A stretch of DNA of 64,000 bases, taken from assembly GCA_036250195.1 (NCBI GenBank), contig JAVHZZ010000004.1:256679228-256743227 (forward strand), read 5' to 3'. Below are positions 22,775-35,345 of the stretch, piece after piece; position 1 is the first letter of the stretch; every line of letters starts with the position of its first letter. This stretch comes from Mixophyes australis. Taxonomy: Eukaryota; Chordata; Amphibia; Anura; Limnodynastidae. Below the pieces are notes generated by a model that was given only the letters and a program-made list of their open reading frames with translations, searched no databases and was not told where the DNA came from. Made by a program: the position numbers and the translations under genes.

Positions 22775-24545
22775 AGTGGGCAGGGGTGTAGGAACCAGGG
22801 GGGCAAAGGGGGCAGTTGCCTCTCCATGATTTCTGTTGGGTGGGCAAAGACAGTGTTTTGCCCCCCCAGGAACTTCTACACAAAAGTCTTCATGCTCCTT
22901 ACTGAAGTCATGGTATCTGTTCTAAACTCGTGAAACATTTTTAAATGATAGATTGTCTTAGTATAACTAACAAATGTTCTTAAATACAGATTGTCTTAGT
23001 ATAGATTTACTACAGATTGATTTGTTTATTTACAAAACTCTAAGTGTTGCGTTCATAAGCATTTACTAAATAACCTGTATTGATGATGAACAACTATTCA
23101 CTTTACTTTTACCCTGAATTTTGTGCGGTGCGTCCAGTAACATACATGAGATATAGCGGCTCTCCGGGGGCCCGCGGCAAAGCAGATGGGGGATGGGGAC
23201 AAGGAAAAAAAAAATTGCGTCATTTATATTATGTGTGTGTGAGGGGCCAGTGTATTTATATTATGTGTGTGTGAAGGGCCAGTGTATTTATATTATGTGT
23301 GTGAGGGGCCAGTGTATTTATATTATGTGTGTGTGTGTGTGTGTGTGTGTGGGGGGGGGGGGGGCTGTTTGTGGGAGGGAAATAGGTTTATTTATTAAAT
23401 GGTAACACTATTAATGTAATGTTGGAGCTGGTTGGAGGGAAATAGGTCTATTTATTAAATGTGTATGCTGTTAATTTAATGTTTTGGTTGGAGGGAGGCC
23501 TACTTATAAAATGTGTGTGCTATATTGATTTAACACTGGGGCTAGTTGGAGTTTACTAAATTTAATGTACCAATTTTTTTTCCTAAATTGGGCCTCCAAC
23601 ATTCCAGGATCCAGACAAGCAGCAACTAATCTGAAGACACAGCAGCCACAAGTGGTGAAAGTGACAAGAACAGGTAGGAGAGAGCCAGACATTCTGCCAA
23701 CTATCCTGAATCTGATGGGATTTATATTATGAGGAGGCCTGACTTGTTTAAATGTTGCACTATGGGATTCATGCAAAAGACTGACATATTAGCATGATTA
23801 TTACATTCCATTTCATGTTTCTGTAGGTAGAGGGCTGCAGTCAGTAACTGAAGTTGCGGACAGTCTATGACGTGGTAGTGATAGGAGACTGCTGTTTTTT
23901 ATTACTGGGTTTGCTGACCCTGAACTGCAGTTTCTTGACATGTTAATTATGATTAATACCTAAGTTTAGTTAAAGATAAAGTACAATTTGTGTGAAATGA
24001 AAGGTAAGCTGTGGTGGAAGTGGGGTGTATATGGTAGTAGGCCATACCGCTACTTCTCATACTGCCTTCATTGTAAAATAATAAACTCCATACAGTTGTT
24101 TACATTCCCATTACATTTTTCATACCGCCACTTCTAAATTTCCACTTCGACCACTGAGCTTAGTATTCATCGTATGGATTATATGACTTCATATACTTCA
24201 AAATTCTGCTAGATCCTTTGACAAAATATGTGGTCCATGGTCATTATTCTTTAACTGCTGGGACCACAGTGTGATGCAGTGCAATGAAAAAAGGAGGGTA
24301 CAGTGTGATGAGAGGGACAGTAATGAGGGGCTGCAGTGTGATGAGAGGGACAGTATTGAGGGGCCACAGTGTGATGCAGGAGTAGCAGCGTGATGTGCGG
24401 CGGCGCATAGCTTACCCTTCTACTTAACTATAGGAGTATATTCTATGCTAAAAAATATATGAAATATGAATTGTTTCAGGGATGGGGCGGGCCCAAACCA
24501 ATATCTTGCCTAGGGCCCCATGAGGTCTAAATCCGGCTCTGCACA
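22775..24545. mobile_element. Candidate hAT-type non-autonomous element
   Basis: Left side CAGGGGTGTAGGAACC, right side AAATCCGGCTCTG; both look like hAT-type ends but may belong to two elements, and I found no matching target duplication. 23590-23690 matches the complement of 37850-37950 inside the element at 37439. Contains (GT)n plus poly-G near 23325-23364, a 40-bp-class repeat at 23230-23310, and another patch of the cacagtgtgatga motif at 24270-24400. Confidence 0.4.
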
Positions 24546-24970
24546 TACCATAATCAGTGAGGCAGTGACTATAGATTTAAAAATACTCACAGTCAAATGT
24601 CAACAAAATCTGAATAAAAACTAGTTTAATGACTATGAAAAATGAAAATTTTTAAGATGCACAATTGAATTTAGCTATCTTTCTAACAGCTATTGTACTA
24701 ATTGGTAATTAATATTAATAATAATATTTATTTAATAATGTATACATACATTTTTGGCCAGCCGCTGAAACACTGACAAAAATTAACATAGGATTGGGAG
24801 TCTTTGTATATCTACAGTCACTGTTACAACTGTCATAAAGAAAAAGGGATTCCAAGCCCTATAGTAGTCCTTGACTTTTTGCAAAAAGCACGTTCATCAC
24901 TGAGCTTCGAATCAGCCCCAATTCACCAAAACATTATAATATAGCTAGGTACCTTTGACGTAAAGTGCAG
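24546..24970. other. Unassigned sequence
   Basis: AT-rich; nothing recognised. Confidence 0.5.
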
Positions 24971-25084
24971 ATTACAAACACTTTGTGCAATACTGATGAA
25001 ACAGCAGCAAAGTGGAAGGTAATACATATACACGTCTATTTAGACATCCATGCTTACATTTCTTCTGCAAGAAACATTGTTCTT

Positions 25085-25240
25085 TGTTAATAAAACGGTT
25101 GTCTTTATATTGATCAAAAAAATTAAAAAATAATCCTCCATCATTCTTTGGATGTTGATAGTTGATAGTAGGATCAGGTGGAGTTACAGCAAAGGTGTCG
25201 CTAATTCTGGTCAATTCTTTTACAGTAGACAAGACCAGAT
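25085..25240 (-). pseudogene. Duplicated fragment of hAT transposase
   Basis: The minus-strand reading with AVTPPDPTINYQ is a diverged second copy of the segment AVTPPDPTINIQ in the larger relic at 25970-26040. Confidence 0.65.
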
Positions 25241-25639
25241 GTCAAAATGTTGTGCTGAGTCATCTGCATCATCAATGGGTGTCTAAGATTATTGCAAAGC
25301 ACACAACAGTATATAGCACATGTAGGTAACATTGGCACATGGCGGTAGCTGAAAGGAAAAGTGGTGCAAGAAGGAATTGTCCTTGGGCCCTCCCACCCAC
25401 TCTTATGTTGGATCTTAAAAAGGACATGTTCACTTTAACAAACTGAGCACTTCAGCGACAAGGAGTGCCACTTTAGAGGCTGATGTGCTTGGTTTGTTTG
25501 GGCCCCCACAAAACAAGCTAACAATGGGTTTAAGGCATCTAAGGTAACAGTGCTGTTAATGAACTCTACTGTGGCAAGATGTTGTTGTCATCATCCTCAG
25601 CCTCATCCTTACCCTCATTAGTTTGTACATCACCTTTAC

Positions 25640-27360
25640 ACATTATTAATTAATCTGGAATTCACCATTACAGAAGTCTCAGTATTTTGACATAATTGGC
25701 GGGAAAGGCCTTCCTCGTGGAACTTGAAGTTCATTTTTATGAACATCATCTTTTCCACATTTTGAGGAAGTAGCCTCCTACGCCAATCGCTAACAAGGTT
25801 CCCGGCTGTGCTGAAAACTCTTTCCGAGTACACACTGGAGGGTGGGCAGCTTAGGCAGTGCAAAGTGAGTTGTGGTTCATGGGTCTCCAAATTCCCTTTT
25901 TTTCCTCCCAGTATGTTAAGGGACTGTTTGATGTGTCTATTGTGTCTATTTCTATGCTGTCATGAAAATAGTCCTCCACCATGCTTTGGATGTTGATAGT
26001 AGGATCAGGTGGAGTTACGGCAGAGGTGTCACATTTTTTGGTCAATTCTTTTAGACCAGACCAAATGTTAAAATTTGGTGTTGAGTCATCTGCATCATCC
26101 CTGGGTCTCTTGGGAAAGATAAGTTTTTTCCTAGCAGCAGTTGAGTGAGAAACTGAAGGAGGAGACGCCGTCCTGTCACGTAACACTTGAGCTGTCTTCT
26201 TGCTCACCAGGAGCTCCTTGCATCTCTTCAGATCTGGGTCAGTTGGAAACAAAGAGAAGACATAGCTCTTAAACCGAGGATCAAGCACAGTCGCCAAAAT
26301 GTAGAGATCCGATTTCAAGATTTTGATAACTCTTGGATCCTTGCCAAGCGAAAAAAGTACTTGATCTACAAGTCCAAAATACTTAGCATAATTGCTTTGT
26401 TTAATCTCCTCCTTCAGTTTCTCAAGCTGCTTTTCCAAAAGTCTAATTAAGGGAATCACTTGATTGAAGCTAGCAGTTTCTGAACTCACTTCACAGGTGA
26501 CTACTTCGAATGGTTTCAGCACCTTGCACAACACGGAAAGTATTCCCCACTGTGCTTGAGTAAAAAACATCTACCCTCCTTTCCCAATGTCATGACTTGT
26601 GGAGTAAGCATGGATGTAACAGATTGATACACAGAGTAGCCTGCCTCTGAAAAATGTGATGTACTTGGGTACATGCTGCTGCTGTTCCTGCTGGTGAAGG
26701 CAAATCACCAACCCAGTGGGCTGTCACAGTCATAGAATCTTTAGTTTGCCCAGTTCGGCTTGTCCTCATATATGTGGTCAAGTGTACAGTGGGTAGAATG
26801 GCATTTTGTAGCCCAATAATTACATTTTTACGAACCTTCTGGTAGAGGTGAGGAATAGATTTTCTAGTAAAATGGTGTTGTGATGGAATTTGGTAATGGG
26901 GGACACAAGGCCTCAAGTAATTGTCTAAAACCAGCTGCATTAATAGTGGATATTGGACGCAGATCTAATACTAGCATAGTCGCATGGTGTGTGTGATCCG
27001 CTTTGCCACTGGGTGACAGCTTTCATACTTGCTTCCTCTTGACTGACCTTACAAGAAGATGTCTCAATGACATTTGCAGAACTAGCACTCAAAGAGAAAG
27101 GTGAAGGCCTCATTCTTTCCTTGCCACTGCGTGTGTAGAATGGCATGTTGGCAATTTAATTTTTTTCTGCAAATAACTGCCTGGATTACAGGTCTTTTTT
27201 TCTTGACAAAGGTAAAAAGGTGTTTTTTTACATATTTGTTTCCCTGACTTAAAAACATTATGCACTTTAACATAGGCTTTAGCAGATGACGTAGAGGGAT
27301 TACTATCATCATGACTGGTGCCAGTAGCTGTGAATCCATTTGGATAACACAGTACAATGT
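25640..27360 (-). pseudogene. hAT superfamily (ZBED-type) transposase relic
   Basis: Minus strand, N- to C-terminal: lysine/cysteine-rich debris (27360-26940), a block with YLRPCVPHYQIPS and TSRTGQ..MTVTAHWV (26940-26590), a long open part (26570-25851) with LKPFEVVTCEVSSE and LATVLDPRFKSYVF, then the hAT dimerisation motif YSERVFSTAGNLVSDWRRRLLPQNVEKMMFIKMN (split here across 25840-25720). Several frame breaks; inactive. Confidence 0.82.
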
Positions 27361-27977
27361 GACTGCAGATTTAGAAGACCAAGCCTGCCAGACCTATTAT
27401 TTGTATTTCAGAAATGACAATTAGCAATGGAGCTCTCCTCTTTGTATGTTACCTATACAACACAGTACAATATGACTGACGATTTACATAGGCAAACCAA
27501 GGGGGAATTTCCTAGTGCCGGGAAACCCTCATCCAAGCCTAGGGAACTGTATAATTGAGGTGGCTGGACCCAGCCCCTGCTTGAAAAGGGAGAGCTGTGT
27601 GCACCTAACAGTAGTGTAGGCAGCATTGCCTACATATATTAGGGGGAGAGGATGAGTTGGAGAACAGCCAATCACTGTCTAAAATTATAGCTATGCCCCC
27701 ATGCATGCTTGGCACGCCCACTGGCAGCGTGGTATAGAAAGCCCTCTCTAAAAATCCTGCGTTTGCCTCTAAATTAGAAGTCTATATGAGTGTATATGTG
27801 TAATGTCAGAGATTATCTAGCATTTAACATGTGCTCTTCCATAATTGCAGAATTATTTGCTCCAAAATCCAATTCATCCACAAACTGTTTAGCAAACAAC
27901 TTCTAATACCATGCCACCATGCAGGTAGAAATGCTTATTATAAATCAACTTCAGCAAACATTAGTAGGACTCATGTG
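27361..27977. other. Unassigned sequence
   Basis: No gene; nothing bounded recognised. Confidence 0.5.
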
Positions 27978-28384
27978 TAAAGCTGGGTACACACTATACA
28001 AAATTTCTCCCGATGAGATATCCTTAATGATTTTACCAATGATTAAAAAAAAAAATAGATCCGATTCATGTGTACACACAAAGCACATTTGACACGATTT
28101 ACCTTCAGATCTGTGCTCTTCATCTGTTATAACCATCTGCTGAAAAGATTGTGACTCTGCACACTCCATAGAGATCTATGGACACTGCTGGTCTTGAGAG
28201 TATACACACTGCAGAATTGGAACAACATTGTTCCAATGTTGAATGAGATTTTTAGTACAGCTTAAAAATCAAATGAAATAATACGATGTGCTTTGGGATG
28301 ATAATCGTTCATCGTTTCAGTGTACACCTAATGTGATATTGGCCCAATAATTGGCTGAAAACACTGTAGTGGGTACCCAGCCTA
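27978..28384. mobile_element. MITE with 'taaagctgggtacac' inverted ends
   Basis: Begins taaagctgggtacacac, ends gtgggtacccagccta, an inverted pair of about 15 bp. The same ends bound 34280-34655. No coding region. Confidence 0.75.
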
Positions 28385-28651
28385 AAAGTAGCATTATCCT
28401 TAGACCCTTGAGTGCTAAAAAGCATTAGGACAGACTTATTGCGCTTTGTAGTAAAACAAAAGTCAACAAGTCAGAACAAGTTCTGCCTTTAAAAAATACA
28501 TCTTAATTAGCAATGCAGAAATATAGAATATAAATGCATATAATAATATTTGCAGAATATTGGCCAAATTACATTATATATCATATAATCTAATAGAAAT
28601 ACACCTTAGAAAGAGTGCTGCAAGAACTGTGAAGTGTGACATGTATTAAAT

Positions 28652-28685
<34 letters not shown>

Positions 28686-28944
28686 ATTCAGTATAACATG
28701 TTATACTAAGAAAATAATCTAAAATATTCCATTATTTATATTGTTCATAGAAAAAACTTTTTTACTCCTGCACAGGTGTTGGACCAGTTTAGGTAGCTCA
28801 CAGGTCGGAATGCCAATCAGAGGAAATTTGTGCAATTTCAAGTCACTTTGACACTGTCCTAAATGCATTTTCACATATAACTGAAAAAAATAAGAATAAT
28901 ATTGTATTATTTTACACAAACTTTAAACAAAATTAACCATTTGT
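28385..28944. other. AT-rich sequence with (TTA)n
   Basis: Microsatellite (tat/tta)n at about 28650-28684; otherwise nothing recognised. Confidence 0.55.
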
Positions 28945-29225
28945 AATACACACAGTGTAAATATTAATGTCATAATGGGGAAGATATACAACAGAGAATA
29001 ATGTATATATACAGTGAGTGGTATTTATTTAGACATGCTGAAGTTGCAATACACAAGTAGTTCGCAGCATAAATAATATAATGAAGTGTCAGATAAACAA
29101 AAAAGGATAGGTAATGTACAGTGAGTGGTATTTATTTAGAAAGCAGAAATCTCCATAAGCAAGTAGGATACAGTGTAAATATTAATGTAATGATGTGTGA
29201 GATACACAACACAGGATATTGTATT
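28945..29225 (+). repeat. Degenerate tandem repeat of about 105-115 bp
   Basis: Shared segments cagtgtaaatattaatgt (28955, 29170), tacagtgagtggtatttatt (29010, 29117) and agatacacaacacagg-like recur in the same order, about 2.5 copies. Confidence 0.7.
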
Positions 29226-30505
29226 CAAAGTAAACTGATTCACTGGGAAATGCAAAAGGCTCTCTGCTCTATTTAGAGTTGGTGTAGTTAAGCCAGGTGT
29301 GTGCTTTATTTTTACTTGGGACTAGTTATGTAAGACGTAGACCTGGATGCACCTTGAGATGTGTCCACCTCCGTACACCTGCAAAAAAAAAGTTCTGACT
29401 GCAAATGCAACTCTAAATGAGGCCCAGGAAGGTCAATTGTTGTTGCTAGTGCCACCTCTGTGCCGGTGGAGGCAGCCTCTGCAAACATAGGGAAGTGTCC
29501 TAGTTCTGTGACCAGCAGCGAGCATGATGCCAAAGAAAAATACAGGACAAACAGCTTCTCCTATCTGGCAGACACCACAATTGTACCCATGCAGCCAAAA
29601 GCAAAATCCTTCTTCAGAACCACGAGAGGAATGGGGTTCAGTTACTATAAATGGTGAATAACAATCATGGATGCTAGCAGGCAGCTGACTGTGACATCTA
29701 TCAGGTTTCCACTTTTCTCTACCTTTCTATTGTTACTTCAACAATACCACACACAACCAGTAGCTACACAGAAATACTAGTCGCCAATGGCTGCTTTAAT
29801 ATTGGTGGCACCCCTAACCCCTAAAAAAGCAAAGATTTTGATATAAACTTGGGCGAAAATGGGTTAATTGTTAGAATGGCCCGACTCACCGTCCCCCACC
29901 TCCCCCCACATACACTTTCATTATGTCGCAAACGCCTCTTTCCCCTTATTATTTTACAAGTATATCTGATGTGAACATGTTTCTGGATTACACTCCACGA
30001 TGAGATCGTTCTAGTGACAGCTTGCAGTATCAGATTACACCTTTCTACATTGTCTGAAAGCAACTTGACCACTGAGGAGATGGGCAGATGGAAAGAGGTT
30101 AAAGAGACAACTGCCAATAGTTCATGTTTGATGTTTTCATGAAAGCCGGTTATTTGGGTAGATACTATTTTTTTAAAGCTTTATATTTGGGTAGAGTTGT
30201 TTTGTTTGAAAAAAACAACAACATTATACCTACAAAAATCCACTATACTTACTAAGTAAGGTTTTAAAAATATATATGGAGCCAGGAATCCAGAGTGTTA
30301 TATAGGCCTACATAATTGTATGAAATGTTTGTAATTTGACATTAATTTATTTTGGAACACAGCTCCCGCATCTCTATGGCCCCAAAGTCTTTAATGTTTA
30401 AAGATAATTTTTAAGCTCCTTACAGCATATGACATAGGTTTTGTGAGTTTCTTTTTGCGGTTCCAATGATCTTTTATCTCAAATTAAGCACTGGATTTAA
30501 TAAAT
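29226..30505. other. Unassigned sequence
   Basis: Several short open stretches on both strands but no protein family recognised and no bounded repeat. Confidence 0.45.
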
Positions 30506-31640
30506 ATCATTATATCATTATTATTATTATATTATTATTATTATTATCATTAACCTTTTTTATAGGGCACCACATGTGGTCCACAGAGCCATACAGAGGA
30601 CAAACAACAAAACAATACATGGTGTAACACTACAACTCTCAACACAGCTACTGGGGTACAAGGGGTATATTCAGCACAGGCTGAAACCTGTGCCAATTAG
30701 CATGGGTGAAACTAACAAGGTGAGCCACTAAAAGAGGTGCAAGGATAATGGAGCAGTGGAGTCAATGGGCAGAGAGGTCACCGAGGAGGTGCGCATTGTA
30801 GCTGGTGAGCAAACGTTATAGGTAATGAGGATAGGAGGGAAAACGAGCATGCTCAGTAGAGCTTACAATCGTGAAAGGAGCAGACAAACGGTTGACATCA
30901 TGGGGGTGAATTAATGTAAGGGGATCTCAGAGCAAGAAGCAAGAGTGGGAAAGATGGATGATGAAAGAGAGTGAGGTATACTACATGGTGAAATGGTTAA
31001 GTGGAGGACTAATAGGCTTTTCTAAACAGGTGGGTTTTTAATGACCGTTTGAATACTAGGAGGTAAATGTATTAATGTCCGGATTCTTTAACTCCGGCGT
31101 GTTCAGCGTCTTCGGCGATTAAATTTAAAGCGGCGCTGCATTGTAAAGGGAAACTTCCCTTTACAATGCAGCGCCGCTTTAAATTTAATCGCCGAAGACG
31201 CTGAACACGCCGGAGTTGAAGAATCCGGACATTAATACATTTACCCCTAGGAGATAGTCTGACAAAGAGGGAGATTGTTCTAGTGGTGGGAACAGCACGG
31301 GAGAAATCTTGGAAGGAAAGGTGGTGTTCATTGGCCGACAGTAGAGGGTGGGAGCGAGTATGTATGGAGAGGAGTTTCGTGATGTAGGGAGCAGTGGATT
31401 TGGAGAGGGCTTTTTACGTGAGGGTAAGGAGTTTGAAGAGGATTCTGTAGGGGATGGGAAGCCATTGTAAGGTTTGGCAGAGAAGTGAGGCAGATGTGGA
31501 GTGGCGAGAGAGGAAGATAAGTTGACCTAAAGCATTTAATATAGATTGAAGAGGAGCAAGATGGGAGTGGGGAAGGCCAGTAAGGAGAAGGTTGCAGTAG
31601 TCGAGACGAGAAATGATCAGTGATATTTGATATCAACCGG
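30506..31640 (-). mobile_element. L2-type LINE/SINE 3' end, minus strand
   Basis: Complement reads the same type of tail as 3867-4795: TRLL.CNLLLTGLPH, LTMASHPLQNPLQ-like frame, ending at a (TTA)n tract at 30510-30550. Interrupted by the palindromic element at 31062-31246. Confidence 0.7.
31062..31246. mobile_element. Near-perfect palindromic MITE, 185 bp
   Basis: The two halves (31062-31152 and 31156-31246) are almost exact reverse complements around a 3-nt centre: ggtaaatgtattaatgtccg at the left, its complement at the right. Flanked by ctagga on both sides (31056-31061, 31247-31252). It splits the L2 tail. Confidence 0.9.
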
Positions 31641-31929
31641 TAATCATGTATAGCCAGGTCATTCTTTTTAACTAGTTCTTTTATCCCTTCACAATTACTG
31701 CAACTATTAGTAACTAATATAGCAGTTACTATTATATCTATTTCAGTATAGATCTATTAGTATTGTCTTTCCTGTACTTCTACCCAGTCTTGACTGGTCA
31801 GACAGCCAAAATACAGATATGCTTTCACATTGATAATGCATTCCAATTTCACATTTTCACTGCAAACCTTCTGCTGCAGATGAAGCTATTCAAGTAGTTT
31901 TAAGCTAAGATGGGGAGCCCTGGGTATTA
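31641..31929. other. Unassigned sequence
   Basis: AT-rich; nothing recognised. Confidence 0.5.
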
Positions 31930-32345
31930 TAATATATGGACTTCTTAATGCTCTCTGTAGTGCTGTAGTGTAGGGTACTATTGTCTAGCGGTCACCAGAC
32001 AATAACTACTAAGGGGCTACCTCATTTGAAAGAAGGGACTATTCAATACCAATAAGGAGCCAGGATGGGGAAGATCTGAGCATTACAACACCTTCCCCCC
32101 ATCCCTGGGCTCCTTAATGCTCTCTGTAGTGTAGGGTCTTATTGTTTCTTATCACGTGATCATCAAACAATAACTACTAAGAGGCCATATCATTTGAAAG
32201 AGGAGACCCCCCTTTTTCAAATGAAAATAGTGGAGAATATGCCCCATCCTTGAACTTCTTAATGATTTCTGTAGTATAGGAGTTATTGTCTGATGATCTC
32301 CAGAGATCACTAGACAATAACTTCTAAGGGTACTTGTGGAGTGTG
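31930..32345 (+). repeat. Satellite-like repeat with internal hairpins, 3 copies
   Basis: Units begin cttcttaatgctctctgtag near 31937, 32109 and 32254. Each is followed by an inverted pair ttgtct...agacaa enclosing a gtgatc/ggtcacc-type core and then ataactactaagrgg. Spacing 145-172 bp. Confidence 0.8.
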
Positions 32346-32690
32346 ACGGTGCCAGGATGGGTCACTTTTAGTGCCCCCACCCCATCCCCTGGCTCTGAAT
32401 TTTCTATATAGTGCAGGAGACTGATCGCCGGCACGATGGCTCCCGTCGCAGACGCTTCTTTGACAGCGCCACGGCTGCTGTACAATTCAGCATCGCTGAA
32501 ATGGAGCTGCTGTGCATGCGCGGCCGCAGCAGCTCCTCCCTCGCATATCTGCAGGCATTACATCACTCGCTGACTGGTCTGGTGAACGGTGAGGGCTCAC
32601 TTATATGGCAAAATTAATATATATAGTAGATAGATCGGTAGATAGGTCTCAGATACTGCCCACAAGAAGCAATCTTGTATAGTGTTTTGA
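32346..32690. other. Unassigned GC-richer segment
   Basis: 32405-32590 is GC-richer than its surroundings and open for 68 codons on the plus strand, but matches nothing I know. Confidence 0.4.
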
Positions 32691-32706
32691 GATGCAGAGC
32701 TGCGTG

Positions 32707-32758
<52 letters not shown>

Positions 32759-32775
32759 ACAGCTCTGCATCCCAA
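32688..32775. repeat. Inverted repeat around (TA)n
   Basis: gatgcagagctgcgtgat - (TA)n - atcacacagctctgcatc: an 18-bp imperfect palindrome enclosing about 47 bp of TA repeat. Confidence 0.85.
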
Positions 32776-32830
32776 CCCTGCAGACTCACCAGAAATGAGT
32801 AGTATCTGGCTTTAACCTGTAACCCAACAA

Positions 32831-32835
32831 ATATA

Positions 32836-32878
<43 letters not shown>
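32831..32878. repeat. (TA)n microsatellite
   Basis: Nearly pure TA dinucleotides. Confidence 0.95.
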
Positions 32879-32941
32879 AACATTTTTCCAAGCTTTAATA
32901 TATGTGGCAGGCTAAAATAGAGGATCCTATAACATATTGGC

Positions 32942-33262
32942 TATCATCATCATCAGCTATTTATATAGCATCACCAATTCCGCAGCGCTGTACAGAGAAC
33001 TCACTCACATCAGTCCCTGCCCCATTGGCGCGTACAGTCTAAATTCCCTAACACACACACACACACACACAGACCAAGACCGACTAGAGTCAAAAGCAGC
33101 CAATTAACCTACCATTATATTTTTGTTGTGTGGGAGGAATCCCACGCAAAGATATGGAGAACATACAAACTGGACACAGATAAGGCCATGATTGGGAATT
33201 GAACTCATGACCCCAGTGCTGTGATGCAGAAGTGCTAATCACTAAGCCACCATGCTGCCCTA
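32942..33262 (-). mobile_element. tRNA-headed SINE, minus strand
   Basis: The complement begins gggcagcatggtggcttagt with A-box-like tggcttagtgattagca and B-box-like gagttcaattccc, has the conserved core ggttaattggctgc, a (GT)n tract, and ends in tatataaatagc(tga)n. The same family recurs at 60630-60930. Confidence 0.8.
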
Positions 33263-34279
33263 ACATTATATATATTGCATATACGTATGTAATATAGTCC
33301 AAACTTGGTGTTTATTTTTGCTTTGTTCCGAATTCAACTATTTGGAAACCCCTCCCACCCCCCCTTAAAAATCCTGTGTTTGCCCCTGCCCACTAGTCCT
33401 TGGCATTTAGGTATGTATTATTGCATAAAACACACACATTGTTCTGGTCATGAAAAGGTGAAAACTCCATTTATTAACTTTTGTAAGTTTTGCTTTGAAA
33501 CAGTCGGTTTAAGATGATATTTAAAGGCCAATTTTTACACCATCACTTGTGATTTGGCCATTACTCTATTACCAAAAGTTATTTGTGAACAGCTACATAC
33601 ATTGTGAACACACCAAACCAAATCAAAAGGATTAATAACATGCAATTGATTTTGCTAACAAATTTCTTGGTCTTTTTATTATTTTTTACAATAAATTTAT
33701 AGATCTCCTTTAAAGATCAAGAACTTTGTCTAGAATATATGACACTACTTTGTGGGTGACTGTCAGATGTAGTAGAAAACTACATCATAAAATTAATTAC
33801 AGTAAATTAGGTCAGAATGAAAATCCTTTTAAAAACAGTCTAATATAAATGATACTAAAAAAAAATGGTATTAAAGCTACAGAAACAGCGCAGGATTTAA
33901 ATTGTAGGTTCCAAAGATAGTTATGCTACACCCAGGTAGGGCTTGTAGAATCACTGTGGGGACCACCAGGCAGCTGCTCTCCTACTCTTAAGTGTGGCAC
34001 CCCCCTCAGACAGCACCCCTTCTTCACATATCTCCTGCTCCATCTTTGTGAGAAGCACTGAGCAATGATATCATAGTTCATATCATAGTCCATTGCCACG
34101 CTCATTGACCATCACCGATATTGAACAAAGTCAGCAGCCTGCGCGCCATATGGGGCGCCGCATGGACATGAAAAACATGGGAAAAGCAAAAACATGTTAC
34201 TCATTCATTGTTTTTATTGTATCCTAATGATTGTCGCCCTAGATGGCCACCTAATGGTAGCACCAGCCAGCCCTGTACC
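33263..34279. other. Unassigned sequence
   Basis: No gene or bounded element recognised. Confidence 0.5.
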
Positions 34280-34655
34280 TAAAGCTGGGTACACCACAGA
34301 ATTTTTCACCAACTTTTTATGCGGATTGAATTTACATCCGATCGCTCGGTCCATTGACTGCATACACACTAGCCTTGTATAGGATGATAAAGGGAAGAGC
34401 GGACGTCCCGTTAGCGACTTTTTACAGCCATGTTGTCGTGAGCAATGACTGTAATTTCGTACTCACTGTTGTGGATCGGTCGGAAACTTATACACACTAC
34501 ACAACGGAAACAAGTTTGGAACGAAAATATTTAACGGTACGACCAACCAAATGAGGCGACAATCGTCCATTTGGGTAGACTTTTGACCGAACGGTCGTAT
34601 GACGGCCGATTGAGCCGATTATTGGACAAAAACTCTGTAGTGTGTACCTAGCTTA
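34280..34655. mobile_element. MITE with 'taaagctgggtacac' inverted ends, second copy
   Basis: Begins taaagctgggtacacc, ends gtgtgtacctagctta. Same ends as 27978-28384 though the interiors are diverged. Confidence 0.75.
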
Positions 34656-35072
34656 AGTAAATACTGGCAAAGTTGGATTTAAGGGAAATTAAACAATAGC
34701 ATCTCAAAAGGAGTTATAGATCATGGTTTCCTGCAGACTAGTCTTAACTATACCTATTTAGACAGTGTGTGCTGTCATCTTCCAATTTACAGGCAACAGT
34801 TATGCTGGAAACAATTACACTATGTCCCTAACAAAAACAAATAAGCCCTTACTCTCAGAATCAATATTGATAGTATGATGAAATTATTATGGATGAGGGC
34901 TTTAAAATAGCAAATAAAATTGATATAAAATAATTGGGAAATGCTATAGCAGAAATTATATTTCAAATATTTAAAGTAGTCAAAGAGGGACAAAAGATTA
35001 GCATCACTAAAGTCACTGCAGCACAATGTGAGCAATTATGTTGAATTTTATAAGCTACTTTACACTAAGTTA
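34656..35072. other. Unassigned sequence
   Basis: AT-rich; ends in the TTA target site of Harbinger copy 2. Confidence 0.55.
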
Positions 35073-35345
35073 TACCACTTTCATACTGCCGCCCCTGCAA
35101 TATCCCGGGTTTTTCAAGCCAGGTTTTTGCCGGGGCTCTGAGCGTCCCAGCTCAGAAACACTATTCATACTGCACCTCGGACCCGGGAATTTCCCGGGTT
35201 GAACCCATTCATACTGCACAAGTCTGTGCCCTGGCAATTTGTGGGAATCATCACCAGAGCAGTTTTCATTGGCTGAAAAAAGGTAATGTCATTAAAAGGT
35301 GACTGGTTTTTTGATGCATAAAGATGATGCAAAAGTGGGTGGTGA

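Noticed and set aside
32411..32617. GC-richer 68-codon frame as a possible small exon
   Set aside because: No splice sites of note and no similarity recognised.
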